Positions 32,052-40,644 are shown, counted from the first letter of the stretch. The stretch: 64,000 nucleotides of DNA from Micromonospora ureilytica (GCF_015751765.1 NZ_JADOTX010000001.1:6572001-6636000); one strand, 5' to 3'. The notes: generated by a model not told the origin, from the letters alone. A program made the numbers and translations.

Positions 32052-32125
32052 GATCGACTCGGTTTCCTGGATACCGTGCTGTCGATGGCCCTGGGACCCC
32101 GCGACTTCCTTGAACCGAGTCGATC
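32052..32125. repeat. GATC-ended inverted repeat, copy 4
   Basis: Arms GATCGACTCGGTT (32052-32064) and AACCGAGTCGATC (32113-32125) are perfect over 13 bases; the loop is 48 bases. It directly follows the 22-bp tandem array, so two unrelated repeat types are adjacent. Confidence 0.8.
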
Positions 32126-32227
32126 ATGTCTGCGGGCCCACGTCAGGGCGTTCCGGGTCGGGTCCGAATGGTCCGGGGTCGGACGCTTGGGGCGGAATGG
32201 GCTCAGGTAGGTGGGTCCGGCAGGGTG

Positions 32228-32294
32228 GGACAGCTGTGCCGGGCGGTGCGATGGCTGTGCCGGGCGGGTGGGTTGGCTGTGCCGGGCGGGGCGC
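32228..32294 (+). repeat. Three short direct repeats upstream of the hypothetical gene
   Basis: GCTGTGCCGGGCGG occurs three times at roughly 24-base spacing between 32230 and 32290, with the -10 hexamer TAGGGT (32295-32300) immediately after. They could be activator or repressor sites, or just minisatellite DNA. Confidence 0.6.
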
Positions 32295-32306
32295 TAGGGT
32301 CGGGGG

Positions 32307-32915
32307 ATGGCGCGACGAGTGGTGGTGGCGTTGCTCGGGCCGGCTGACTGGTCGCCGCCGGGCGTCGACCTGGCGGAGTGGCGAGCGGCACTCGCGGAAG
32401 ACGTCATCGACCTGCTCGCCACCCTCAATGAGGTGGAGGTCGCGGTCGCGGTGACCCCGGCCGATCGGGCTCTGGCCGATGCGCTGGTGTGGCCCGGCAC
32501 GGCGGTGTACGAGGTGGCCGAGGCGACGCCGAACGCCGTGTTCGCCGCGCTGGAGGGGTACGACCAGGCGGCTGTGCTGGTAAGTGACGTGCCCGACCTA
32601 CCCGCCCTGACCGTCGGCAAGCTGCTCCGCCCGCTCACCACCCGACCGGTCGCGGTGGCTCCGGTCGAGGGCGGCGGCCCTGGCCTGCTCGGGGTCGCGG
32701 TACGACTGCCCGCGCCGGACTGGCTACCGACCCTGGAGCTGGACACGGCGACGCCGGCTGATGCGCGCGCCAATGCTCCGCGCCCGGGCGACGTGGCGGT
32801 CACCGCAGGCTGGCGACGACTGCGCGGCCCGGCTGACCTGGCCACGCTGGACCCAGCCTTCGAGGGTTGGGAAGCGACCCGCGCCCTTCTCTCTGGGTCG
32901 GGCCGCCCCGCCTGA
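32307..32915 (+). CDS. Hypothetical protein, possibly nucleotidyltransferase-like
   Basis: Protein of 202 residues. It begins MARRVVVALLGPADWSPPG, and in the middle has VLVSDVPDLPALTVGKLLRPL followed by PVAVAPVEGGGPGLLGVAV. This layout recalls the DxPxL and final acceptor region of MobA/CofC/DUF2064 nucleotide- or sugar-transferases, but the N-terminal signature loop (GGxSxRxG) of active members is missing, so this is only a fold suggestion. TAGGGT lies six bases before ATG 32307, so the mRNA is probably leaderless. It faces the DUF2342 gene tail to tail. Confidence 0.55.
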   Translation: MARRVVVALLGPADWSPPGVDLAEWRAALAEDVIDLLATLNEVEVAVAVTPADRALADALVWPGTAVYEVAEATPNAVFAALEGYDQAAVLVSDVPDLPALTVGKLLRPLTTRPVAVAPVEGGGPGLLGVAVRLPAPDWLPTLELDTATPADARANAPRPGDVAVTAGWRRLRGPADLATLDPAFEGWEATRALLSGSGRPA

Positions 32916-33171
32916 ACCGTCAGCCGGCCGACAGGACCAGAGTCACTGCCCGCCGACACGGCTACCCCGCGCTGGCCGCTGGCCCGCCTGCCCGGCCCGC
33001 CTGCCCGGCCTGCGCTGCCTGCCCGGCCCGCGCTGGCCGCTGGCCCCGGGCCGCCCGACCGGCCCCGCGCTGCCCGCCCGACCTGCCGACAGGCCAACCC
33101 TGCGCGAACGCGTCCGGGTGCCCGCTGTCGATCATGCGGGCACCCGGGCGCGGTTCGTCGACGCGCGGACG
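32916..33171. repeat. Low-complexity GC-rich spacer between convergent genes
   Basis: Imperfect direct repeats of GCCTGCCCGGCCC and GCGCTGGCCGCTGGCC fill 32964-33090. No gene or good terminator is visible in this 256-base gap. Confidence 0.6.
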
Positions 33172-34506
33172 TCAGGACTTGGCGTCGCCCTCGCCGTCGG
33201 TCTCGCCCGACTGACCGGACTCACCCGACTGACCGGACTCACCCGACGGGCCGGCCTGACCCGGGGCCTTCTCCTCCACCCCGCTGGGGGCGGTGAAGTC
33301 GAAGCTGTCCAGCTCGCTGAGGTCCATGTCGTTCATCGCGAAGGCGACCGGGTCGGCGAAGTCGTCGTCCGACGGGAGCAGGTCCGGGTGGCCCCAGACG
33401 GCGTCGCGGCCTTCGATGCCACGGTGCTGGGTGAGCGCGGCCCAGAGCGCCGCGGCCTCGCGCAGGCGGCGGGGGCGCAGTTCCAGGCCGACCAGTGCGG
33501 CGAAGGTCTGCTCGGCGGGACCGCCGGCGGCCCGGCGACGGCGGAACGCCTCGCCCAACCGGACGACGTTGGGCAGCCGGTCGCTGGCGGCGTTGTCCAC
33601 GACGTGGCACACCCAGCCTTCGACCAGGGCGAGTGCGGTTTCCAGGCGGGCCAGTGAGGCCTTCTGCGCCGGGGTGTCCTCCGGGGTGAAGATGCCTTCC
33701 AGGGCGATCGCCTGCATCGACTCGGGGTCGGTCGGGTCGACCCGGCCCATCGCCTCCTCGATTGCCTCCCGGTTGACCCGGATGCCCGAGGCGTACATCT
33801 CGACCGCGCTGAGCACGTGCCCACGCAGCCACGGGACGTGCTGGAACAGCCGCTGGTGGGCGGCTTCGCGCAGCGCCACGTAGAGGCGGACCTCGTCCTC
33901 GGGCAGTTCCAGGCCCTCGCCGTACGCCCGGATGTTGGCCGGGATCAGCGCGGCCGTGCCGGCCGGGCCGAGCGGCAGCCCGATGTCGCCGGCGGAGAGC
34001 ACCTCCGCGGCGAGCGAACCGAGGGCCTGACCGAGCTGACCGCCGAAGAGCGCGCCACCGAGGGAGGCCACCATCGACTGCATCGGGCCGAGCTGGGCGC
34101 GCGCCTCCGGTGGCACCAGGTCGCCCATCGCGCCGACCATCCGGCTGGCGACCGGGTCGCACAGCTTGCGCCACACGTCCAGCGTCTTGAAGATCCACTC
34201 GTTGCGGTTCCACGCAACCGGGTTCTGGATGCCGGAGGGCCACGCCGAGGCGGGCTCCAACCACAGGTCGGCCAGGCGCAGCGCCTCCTCGACCGCGTTG
34301 CGCTCGTACATCGACACGGCCGGGTCACCGGCGGCCGAGAGCTGGCTGGCTGCTACCTGCCGGGCCAGGTCCCAGTTGACCGGCCCGCTGCCCGGCGCGG
34401 AGAGCAGGTGCTGCAACTGCGACATGAACTGCTGCATCTGCGCGGGATCGTTGGGGTCTGGTGGTTGCCCACCCGGGAGCGCGAAACCGAACGGAATATC
34501 AGGCAC
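33172..34506 (-). CDS. DUF2342 (zincin-2-like) protein
   Basis: Protein of 444 residues of the family annotated as zinc-dependent metalloprotease or putative hydrolase. It begins PDIPFGFALPGGQPPDP, typical of this group. The position where zincins carry HExxH reads LREAAHQRLFQHVPWLR, so the first His is Arg and activity is uncertain. ALVEGWVCHVVDNA and LREAAALWAAL are further family motifs. The C-terminus ends in a repeated SGESGQ tail encoded by an 18-base tandem repeat. TACCGT lies seven bases before GTG 34506 (leaderless). Divergent from the PDZ-Lon gene. Confidence 0.8.
   Translation of the reverse strand: MPDIPFGFALPGGQPPDPNDPAQMQQFMSQLQHLLSAPGSGPVNWDLARQVAASQLSAAGDPAVSMYERNAVEEALRLADLWLEPASAWPSGIQNPVAWNRNEWIFKTLDVWRKLCDPVASRMVGAMGDLVPPEARAQLGPMQSMVASLGGALFGGQLGQALGSLAAEVLSAGDIGLPLGPAGTAALIPANIRAYGEGLELPEDEVRLYVALREAAHQRLFQHVPWLRGHVLSAVEMYASGIRVNREAIEEAMGRVDPTDPESMQAIALEGIFTPEDTPAQKASLARLETALALVEGWVCHVVDNAASDRLPNVVRLGEAFRRRRAAGGPAEQTFAALVGLELRPRRLREAAALWAALTQHRGIEGRDAVWGHPDLLPSDDDFADPVAFAMNDMDLSELDSFDFTAPSGVEEKAPGQAGPSGESGQSGESGQSGETDGEGDAKS
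33197..33246 (-). repeat. 18-bp tandem repeat in the DUF2342 tail
   Basis: About 2.7 copies of a unit containing CCCGACTGACCGGACTCA code for SGESGQ-SGESGQ-SGE near the protein end. Being a multiple of three, copy number can vary in frame. Confidence 0.75.
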
Positions 34507-34621
34507 GACATCTACGGTACGCGGACCGCGCCCCAGGTAGCCGCCACCGGCGTTGCGCTGAGGGCGAAGTCGCGTGGCGCATCCGGCGGGTGGACCGCGA
34601 CCGGTCGGTACGCTCTGCGGC
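34507..34621. promoter_or_regulatory. Divergent leaderless promoters, DUF2342 and PDZ-Lon genes
   Basis: On the minus strand TACCGT (34519-34514) lies seven bases before GTG 34506; on the plus strand TACGCT (34609-34614) lies seven bases before ATG 34622. Neither gene has a ribosome site. Both therefore look leaderless, and the shared 115-base region allows joint control. Confidence 0.5.
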
Positions 34622-35635
34622 ATGAGACGTCGTGGCCTGACGGTCCTGCTCGGTGCCCTGTTCACCGCCCTGCTGAGCATCGGGGTGCTCCGGGTGCCGA
34701 TCCCGTACGTGGTGCTGGGCCCGGGTCCGACGGTCAACACCCTCGGCACGACCGACGGTAAGGAGGTCATCCAGGTCTCCGGTCGGGAGACCTCGACCTC
34801 GGCCGGCCAGTTGCGGCTGACCACGGTGGGGGTGCAGCCCACTGTGCGGTTGCGGGGGGCGATCGCGGGTTGGTTCTCCGACGACGAGGCGGTGGTGCCG
34901 CGCGAGCTGGTCTACCCACCGGGGGAGTCGACGGAGCAGGTCGAGCAGCGCAACGCCGAGGATTTCAAGGCGTCGCAGACCAGCGCGGAGACCGCCGCGC
35001 TGCGGGAGTTGGGCTTTCCGGTGCAGGTGGTGATCAAGACGGTGGCCGGAGACGGCCCGGCGGCCGGGGCGCTGAAGGCCGGTGATCTGATCACCTCGGT
35101 CGACGGCCAGCCGGTGCCGGTGGCCTCGAAGGTCACCGAGCTGGTCCGGACCAAGCCGGCGGGGACGGCGTTGTCCGTCGGCTACACCCGTGACGGCGTG
35201 CAGGCCACCGCGACGGTGACCAGTCAGGAGCAGGACGGCCGACCGCGGATCGGTGTCGAGATCGATCAGCAGCAGCCGCACCCGTTCACGCTCGGCATCG
35301 ACCTGGGGGACATCGGTGGGCCGAGCGCCGGTCTGATGTTCGCCCTGGGGATCGTGGACAAGTTGACCCCGGCCGACCTCACCGGCGGCCAGGTCATCGC
35401 CGGCACCGGCACCATCGACGACGAGGGCACCGTCGGCCCGATCGGCGGGATCGCCCAGAAGTTGGTCGGCGCCAAGCGCGCCGGGGCCAAGGTCTTCCTC
35501 GTGCCGGCGGACAACTGCGCCGAGGCGGTCCGCAATCCGCAGCCCGATCTGCCGCTGTTGCGGGTGGGCTCGTTGGACGAGGCGATGACCGCTCTGGAGA
35601 CGTTGCGTGCGGGCGGACAGCCGACGCGTTGCTGA
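34622..35635 (+). CDS. Membrane-anchored PDZ and Lon-like serine protease (YlbL type)
   Basis: Protein of 337 residues. Residues 5-25 form one membrane helix, so most of the chain is extracytoplasmic. A PDZ domain spans about 125-200 (GDGPAAGALKAGDLITSVDG). The C-terminal S16 Lon proteolytic domain carries GGPSAGLMFALG with the catalytic Ser near 236 and the catalytic Lys within AQKLVGAKRAG near 280, a Ser-Lys dyad. No AAA+ domain. It precedes UPF0182 in the same direction, as in mycobacteria. It probably trims membrane or secreted proteins; targets unknown. Confidence 0.9.
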   Translation: MRRRGLTVLLGALFTALLSIGVLRVPIPYVVLGPGPTVNTLGTTDGKEVIQVSGRETSTSAGQLRLTTVGVQPTVRLRGAIAGWFSDDEAVVPRELVYPPGESTEQVEQRNAEDFKASQTSAETAALRELGFPVQVVIKTVAGDGPAAGALKAGDLITSVDGQPVPVASKVTELVRTKPAGTALSVGYTRDGVQATATVTSQEQDGRPRIGVEIDQQQPHPFTLGIDLGDIGGPSAGLMFALGIVDKLTPADLTGGQVIAGTGTIDDEGTVGPIGGIAQKLVGAKRAGAKVFLVPADNCAEAVRNPQPDLPLLRVGSLDEAMTALETLRAGGQPTRC

Positions 35636-35725
35636 CCGGTGTGACCGTGCCCCGACACGCTCAGGAACACCCCGTACTCTGGGTGCCTGGTCGGAGCCGA
35701 TCATATCGAGCGTGCGGAGCCAACA

Positions 35726-38722
35726 GTGGTCATGCGTAGCAGCAGCCCCCTCCCGAGGATGAGCCGGCGCGGGCGCGTCACCATCGCTGTCCTGGTCGGG
35801 GTGTTCGTGCTCTTCACCCTGCTCGGCTGGGGTGTCCAGGCGTGGACCGACTGGCTCTGGTTCGACGAGGTCCGTTACACCGAGGTCTTCACCGGCGTCC
35901 TGCTCACCCGGCTGGTGCTCTTCCTCGCCATCGGCCTCGGCATGGCGGTGATCGTCGGTGGCAACCTGTGGCTGGCCTACCGGTTGCGGCCGCGACTGCG
36001 TCCGCACTCGGTGGAGCAGGCGACGCTGGAGCGCTACCGGATGGTGCTCAGCCCGCGTCTCGGCACCTGGATCTCGCTGGCCGCCGCGGTGGTCGGGCTC
36101 TTCGCCGGCCTCTCCGCGCAGAACCGGTGGAACCAGTGGCTGCTCTTCCGCAACGGCGGCGACTTCGGCATCAAGGACCCGGAGTTCGGGGTCGACATCG
36201 GCTTCTACGTCTTCCAACTGCCGTTCTGGCGTTACCTGCTCGGGGTCGCCTTCACCGCTGTGGTGCTGGCCGTGATCGGCGCGCTTGCGGTGCACTACCT
36301 CTTCGGTGGGGTCCGCCTCCAGGGCGTCGGCGATCGGATGAGCAACGGGGCCCGCGCGCACCTGAGCACCCTGGTCGCGGTCTTCGTGCTGTTGAAGGCG
36401 ATCGCGTACGTGTTGGACCGGCGGGCGATGCTGCTGGAGTACAACGAGGGCGCCAAGTTGTACGGCGCCGGCTACGCCGACGTGAACGCGTTGCTGCCGG
36501 CGAAGGAGATCCTCGCCTACATCTCGATCGTGGTGGCGATAGCGATCCTCGTGTTCTCCAACGCCTGGATGCGGAACCTGGTCTGGCCGGGGATCTCGTT
36601 GGCGCTGCTCGGCGTGTCCGCGGTGGCCATCGGTGGCATCTACCCCTGGGCGGTGCAGACCTTCGAGGTCAAGCCGAGCGCCAAGGACAAGGAAGCGCCG
36701 TACATCCAGCGGAGCATCGACGCGACGCGTGCGGCGTTCGGGTTGGGGGCCACCGAGACGACCCCGTACGCGGCGAACAACCTCACCCCACCGGGGAACC
36801 TGGCCACCGACACGTCGGTGGTGTCGAACGTGCGGCTGCTCGACCCGCAGTTGGTCAGCGAGACGTACACCCAGCTCCAGCAGGTGCGTGGCTTCTACGA
36901 CTTCGGTCCGAAGCTGGACATCGACAGGTACGGGGTGAACGGCAAGGTCTCCGACTACGTGGTCGGCGTCCGCGAGATCAACTACGGCGAGTTGACCGAC
37001 CAGCAGAACACCTGGATCAACCGGCACACCGTCTACACCCACGGGTACGGGCTGGTGGCCGCGCCGGCCAACCAGGTGGTCTGTGGCGGGCAGCCGTTCT
37101 TCGTCTCCGGCTTCCTCGGCGAGAAGACCCAGGAGGCGTGTTCCTCGCAGACCGAGCAGATCCCGGCCAAGCAGCCGCGCATCTACTACGGCGAGCGGAT
37201 GGCGGCCGACGACTACGCCATCGTCGGGCAGGCCGACCCGAACAAGAAGGCCGAGTTCGACAGGCCGGTCGGTGAGGGTGGCGGCGAGTCCTACACCTAC
37301 ACCGGTGAGGGCGGTGTGGAGATCGGTTCCTTCACCCGGCGACTGCTGTACGCCATCAAAGAGCAGGAGTCGAACTTCCTGCTCTCCGAGGCGGTCAACA
37401 AGGACTCCAAGCTGCTGTACGTGCGTAACCCGCGCGACCGGGTGGAGAAGGTCGCGCCGTTCCTCACCCTGGACGGCGACCCGTACCCGGCGGTGGTCGA
37501 CGGTCGGGTGCAGTGGATCGTGGACGGCTACACCACGGCGGCCTCGTACCCGTACGCCGAGAAGGTCAACCTGCAGACCGAGACCACCGACGAGCTGACC
37601 AACCGGGGCACCTTCCAGCTGGCCCGGGAGGACGTCAACTACATGCGCAACTCGGTGAAGGCCACCGTCGACGCGTACGACGGCACTGTGAAGCTGTACG
37701 AGTACGACGACACCGACCCGGTGCTCAAGGCGTGGAACAAGGCGTTCGGCGGTGACCTGGTGCTGCCGAAGGCGGAGATCCCGGTCGAGCTGACCGAGCA
37801 CCTGCGCTACCCGGCGGACATGTTCAAGGTGCAGCGCAACCTGCTGACCAAGTTCCACGTGACGAACCCGGGTGACTTCTACTCGGCGCAGGACTTCTGG
37901 CAGGTGCCCAACGTGCCGGACGCTCCGGACAGCGGTCAGAAGCAGCCTCCGTATTACCTGTTCACCCAGTTCCCGGGGCAGGAGAGCCCTCGGTTCCAGC
38001 TCACCTCGGCGGTCACCCCGAACGGCCGGCAGAACCTCGCCGCGCTGATCTCCGGGTCGTACGTCGAGGGGAAGCCCCGGCTGGAGGTGCTGGAGTTGCC
38101 GGATCAGACCCGGATCTCCGGCCCGGTGCAGGTGCACCAGCAGATGACCAACAACGCGAACATCCGTCAGCAGCTCAACCTGCTCTCCAGCAACCAGGCG
38201 CAGGTGCAGTACGGCAACCTGCTCTCGTTGCCCTTCGCCGACGGGATGCTCTACGTCGAGCCGGTCTACGTGAAGAGCAACCAGCAGGACGCGTACCCGC
38301 TGTTGCAGAAGGTGCTGCTCTCGTACGGTGACGGTGGCTCCTTCGTGGCGCTCGCCGACAACATCAACGACGGCATCAAGCAGTTGGTCGAGCAGGGCAA
38401 GAAGGCCGGGCAGGGCACGTCGCCGCCTCCGACGACCGGAGGCAATCCGACGACTCCGACGCCGACGCCTTCGGGGTCGGCGGCACCGACGCCAACGCCG
38501 ACGGGGACCCCGAGCCCCGGCACCCCACCGCCGGCCGGTGATCTGGCTGCCGCCGCGGACCGGGTGCAGACCGCGATCACCGAGGTCCGGGCCGCGCAGA
38601 CGTCCGGCGACTTCGAGCGGTACGGGCGTGCGCTGAAGGCCCTCGACGAGGCGCTCACCGCGTTCCAGCAGGCGCAGCAGGCCGCTGGTGCGCCGGGTGC
38701 CACCCCGAGCGCCGGCGGCTGA
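35726..38722 (+). CDS. UPF0182 large membrane protein
   Basis: Protein of 998 residues with about seven membrane helices in the first 320, then a large extracytoplasmic domain and a Pro/Thr-rich tail (about 895-945) ending in an Ala-rich helix. WTDWLWFDEVRYTEVF after the first helix and ERYRMVLSPR are UPF0182 phrases. GTG 35726 or ATG 35732 starts it. Function is unknown; it follows the PDZ-Lon protease by 90 bases and is possibly in one unit. A paralogue of unrelated function is unlikely because the family is very distinctive. Confidence 0.92.
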   Translation: MVMRSSSPLPRMSRRGRVTIAVLVGVFVLFTLLGWGVQAWTDWLWFDEVRYTEVFTGVLLTRLVLFLAIGLGMAVIVGGNLWLAYRLRPRLRPHSVEQATLERYRMVLSPRLGTWISLAAAVVGLFAGLSAQNRWNQWLLFRNGGDFGIKDPEFGVDIGFYVFQLPFWRYLLGVAFTAVVLAVIGALAVHYLFGGVRLQGVGDRMSNGARAHLSTLVAVFVLLKAIAYVLDRRAMLLEYNEGAKLYGAGYADVNALLPAKEILAYISIVVAIAILVFSNAWMRNLVWPGISLALLGVSAVAIGGIYPWAVQTFEVKPSAKDKEAPYIQRSIDATRAAFGLGATETTPYAANNLTPPGNLATDTSVVSNVRLLDPQLVSETYTQLQQVRGFYDFGPKLDIDRYGVNGKVSDYVVGVREINYGELTDQQNTWINRHTVYTHGYGLVAAPANQVVCGGQPFFVSGFLGEKTQEACSSQTEQIPAKQPRIYYGERMAADDYAIVGQADPNKKAEFDRPVGEGGGESYTYTGEGGVEIGSFTRRLLYAIKEQESNFLLSEAVNKDSKLLYVRNPRDRVEKVAPFLTLDGDPYPAVVDGRVQWIVDGYTTAASYPYAEKVNLQTETTDELTNRGTFQLAREDVNYMRNSVKATVDAYDGTVKLYEYDDTDPVLKAWNKAFGGDLVLPKAEIPVELTEHLRYPADMFKVQRNLLTKFHVTNPGDFYSAQDFWQVPNVPDAPDSGQKQPPYYLFTQFPGQESPRFQLTSAVTPNGRQNLAALISGSYVEGKPRLEVLELPDQTRISGPVQVHQQMTNNANIRQQLNLLSSNQAQVQYGNLLSLPFADGMLYVEPVYVKSNQQDAYPLLQKVLLSYGDGGSFVALADNINDGIKQLVEQGKKAGQGTSPPPTTGGNPTTPTPTPSGSAAPTPTPTGTPSPGTPPPAGDLAAAADRVQTAITEVRAAQTSGDFERYGRALKALDEALTAFQQAQQAAGAPGATPSAGG

Positions 38723-38750
38723 CCCGCCACCGGCGGGAGTACGTCTCGGA

Positions 38751-38793
38751 GCCCTCGTCGTCGGACCGCACCGGTCCGACGGCGGGGGCTCTG
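38751..38793. terminator. Terminator after UPF0182
   Basis: Nested complementary arms GAGCCC/GGGCTC and GTCGGACC/GGTCCGAC enclose GCACC about 30 bases after the stop. It is a stable hairpin without T-run. Confidence 0.65.
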
Positions 38794-38906
38794 CCGCGTC
38801 CGGAGCTGTGCCCGCTGTCACCTCGCGGACAGGCGCAGCCGGGCCGCAACCTGCGACAGCGGTCCGCCGTCCTCATTTGCAACGGGGTGGATGAGGGGGA
38901 GCAGTT

Positions 38907-39416
38907 GTGAGGGATGGGCAAAGCTTCGATGACTTCTACCGCAGCACCACGCGGCGGATGATGCGGTACGGCTACGCGGTGGTCGGCGACTACAACGAGG
39001 CGCAGGACCTGGTGCAGGAGGCGTATGCCCGGGCCTGGCGGCAGTGGGCGAGGTTGTCGGCGCATCCGGCGCCGGAGGCGTGGCTGCGGCTGGTGGTGTC
39101 CCGGTTGGCGACCGACCGCTGGCGGCGGCTGCGCGGTCTGCGGGGCGCGTTGCGGTTGGCCGGCCCTCCGCCGTCGGTGTCTCCGCCCAACGAGGACAGC
39201 GTGTTGCTGGTCCAGGCCCTGCGTCAGCTGCCGGCTACCCACCGGCGAGCGTTGGCGCTGCACTACCTCTTCGACATGCCGGTCGAGGAGATCGCCGAAG
39301 AGATCGGCGTACCCGTCGGCACGGTGAAGTCGTGGCTTTCCCGCGGCCGGGCCCGACTCGCCGCCTTGCTGCCCGATCTGGCTGTCGTGGAATTGGAGGC
39401 CACCGATGTCGCGTGA
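38907..39416 (+). CDS. SigE-family (TIGR02983-type) ECF sigma factor
   Basis: Extracytoplasmic-function sigma factor of 169 residues. Region 2 runs from FDDFYRSTTRRMMRYGYAV to YARAWRQW, with EAQDLVQEAYARAW matching the core-binding helix; region 4 contains LPATHRRALALHYLFD and the helix-turn-helix EEIAEEIGVPVGTVKSWLSRGRARL. GAGGGGGAG lies upstream of GTG 38907. Its end overlaps the next gene by 11 bases; that membrane protein is the likely anti-sigma factor. The envelope signal is not known. This is distinct from SigR at 62.8 kb. Confidence 0.88.
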   Translation: MRDGQSFDDFYRSTTRRMMRYGYAVVGDYNEAQDLVQEAYARAWRQWARLSAHPAPEAWLRLVVSRLATDRWRRLRGLRGALRLAGPPPSVSPPNEDSVLLVQALRQLPATHRRALALHYLFDMPVEEIAEEIGVPVGTVKSWLSRGRARLAALLPDLAVVELEATDVA

Positions 39417-40335
39417 ACTGTCCGAGCTGTACAGGTCCCTCGCCGCCGACGCTGACGCCCGCGATCTGGGCCTTCCTGACGTCCTGCGGCACCAGGCGGA
39501 CCGCCGGGCCCGATTCCGTGCGGCCGGGAGCACCCTTGCCGTGGGGCTGGTGGTGGTGGGCGTGGTGATCGGTGCCCAGGTGATCACCCCGCCGCCGGCG
39601 TCCGTACCCGCGCCGGCCGGGACGCCGACGCCGTCGGCGTCGCCGTCTCCGAGCGCGACCGGCGGTTCGCCATCGCCGTCCGTCTCGCCGACGACGCCCG
39701 ACCGCTCTCCGGGTACGGCGGTGACGGTTCCGGGTGGCACCGGCACGCAGCAGCCCAGGACGCCGACGCGCATCCCGGATCGGGCGTTCTTCGCGCTGGC
39801 GCCGGCAAACCAGATCGGCATCGCGCCGGAGTTCCGGGACGTGGCTGCGCTGCCGGGCCTGTGCGGGGCAGACATACCGAGTGAGGCGGCCGTGCATCGC
39901 CGAACCCGGCTCCTGACCTACAAGCTGCCGCAGAACCCCGGCGAGGGGTACGTCCCGGACGGCACCTACACGCACTCCATCGCGATCTACCGGGCCGGGC
40001 GCGCCGACGACGTGCTGAAGGAATTGCGGCAGGCGGTGCGGGACTGCCCCGACCAGAAGCGGCCTGGCGACAGTTCGGTGCGGAGCCGGCAGCGGCTGCT
40101 TCCCGACAGTGGGTTCGGCGACGAGTCGGTGCTGTTCGAGATGCGCAGCGCGGGTCAGGACGTCAACGGCGACCCGACCGGTGTGGAGGACGTTCGGCTG
40201 GTCCGGGCGATCCGGATCGGCGACGTGGTGACCATCCTCTGGGAGCAGGGCTGGGAGAACACCTCCAGCCAGCGGGCGCAGGTCGACGCGGACAGTCGCC
40301 GCGCGGTCGCCGCCATCCGGAGCTGGCTTGGTTGA
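39406..40335 (+). CDS. Probable membrane anti-sigma factor
   Basis: Protein of 309 residues. A cytoplasmic N-terminus (about 1-42, LSELYRSLAADADARDLGLP) is followed by one membrane helix (TLAVGLVVVGVVIGA, about 43-60), a Pro/Ser/Thr-rich linker and a globular outer domain with two Cys (GLCGADIP, RDCPDQ) that may form a disulfide. The 11-base overlap with the sigma gene and this topology argue for an anti-sigma regulator. The N-terminus has no HxxxCxxC zinc motif, so it is not of the RsrA type. Function is inferred from position. Confidence 0.6.
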   Translation: MSRELSELYRSLAADADARDLGLPDVLRHQADRRARFRAAGSTLAVGLVVVGVVIGAQVITPPPASVPAPAGTPTPSASPSPSATGGSPSPSVSPTTPDRSPGTAVTVPGGTGTQQPRTPTRIPDRAFFALAPANQIGIAPEFRDVAALPGLCGADIPSEAAVHRRTRLLTYKLPQNPGEGYVPDGTYTHSIAIYRAGRADDVLKELRQAVRDCPDQKRPGDSSVRSRQRLLPDSGFGDESVLFEMRSAGQDVNGDPTGVEDVRLVRAIRIGDVVTILWEQGWENTSSQRAQVDADSRRAVAAIRSWLG

Positions 40336-40377
40336 CCGGGGTGTGCCGACCGCTGTCCGGCGGATTCGGACGTCGTT

Positions 40378-40407
40378 TTGCGGGGCCCGGGGGTGGTGCG
40401 CTACGGT
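40378..40407 (+). promoter_or_regulatory. Promoter of the first initiator tRNA gene
   Basis: TTGCGG (40378-40383), 18 bases, TACGGT (40402-40407), ending 11 bases before the tRNA. GGTTAG follows and recurs before the second copy. Confidence 0.5.
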
Positions 40408-40418
40408 TAGCGAGCCGA

Positions 40419-40492
40419 CGCGGGGTGGAGCAGCTCGGTAGCTCGCTGGGCTCATAACCCAGAGGTCGCAGGTTCAAATCCTGTCCCCGCTA
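40419..40492 (+). tRNA. Initiator tRNA-fMet (CAT), copy 1, no encoded CCA
   Basis: A 74-base cloverleaf: acceptor CGCGGGG with CCCCGC and a 1:72 mismatch, D arm AGCTCGGTAGCT, anticodon stem CTGGG/CCCAG with loop CTCATAA (anticodon CAT), T loop GTTCAAATC. The 1:72 mismatch and three consecutive G-C pairs below the anticodon loop identify the initiator. The gene ends A then CAAG, so CCA must be added. Identical in sequence to copy 2. Confidence 0.95.
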
Positions 40493-40502
40493 CAAGAAAC
40501 AT

Positions 40503-40540
40503 CGAAAGCCCGTTTCCGGTCCACCGGAGGCGGGCTTTCG
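40503..40540 (+). terminator. Terminator after tRNA-fMet copy 1
   Basis: CGAAAGCCCG (40503-40512) pairs exactly with CGGGCTTTCG (40531-40540), with an inner CCGG/CCGG stem. It is a clear hairpin ten bases after the tRNA. Confidence 0.8.
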
Positions 40541-40644
40541 ACATTCCTCCGCACGCTCGTCAGCGCGGTGTACGGCATCCGCAGTGGTTGACGACCCCCC
40601 CGCTGATCATCGCCGGAACGGATGGGTTAGTCTTAACCAGTCGA

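Noticed and set aside
34499..38821. A very long open frame on the minus strand (over 1400 codons).
   Set aside because: It lies antisense to the unmistakable UPF0182 gene and is open only because GC-rich third positions suppress stops. It has no family motif and abnormal composition (many Val-Gly-His-Arg runs).
40590..40620. 6C-type structured RNA suggested by a run of seven C.
   Set aside because: Only one C-run and no second stem-loop of the kind the 6C motif requires.
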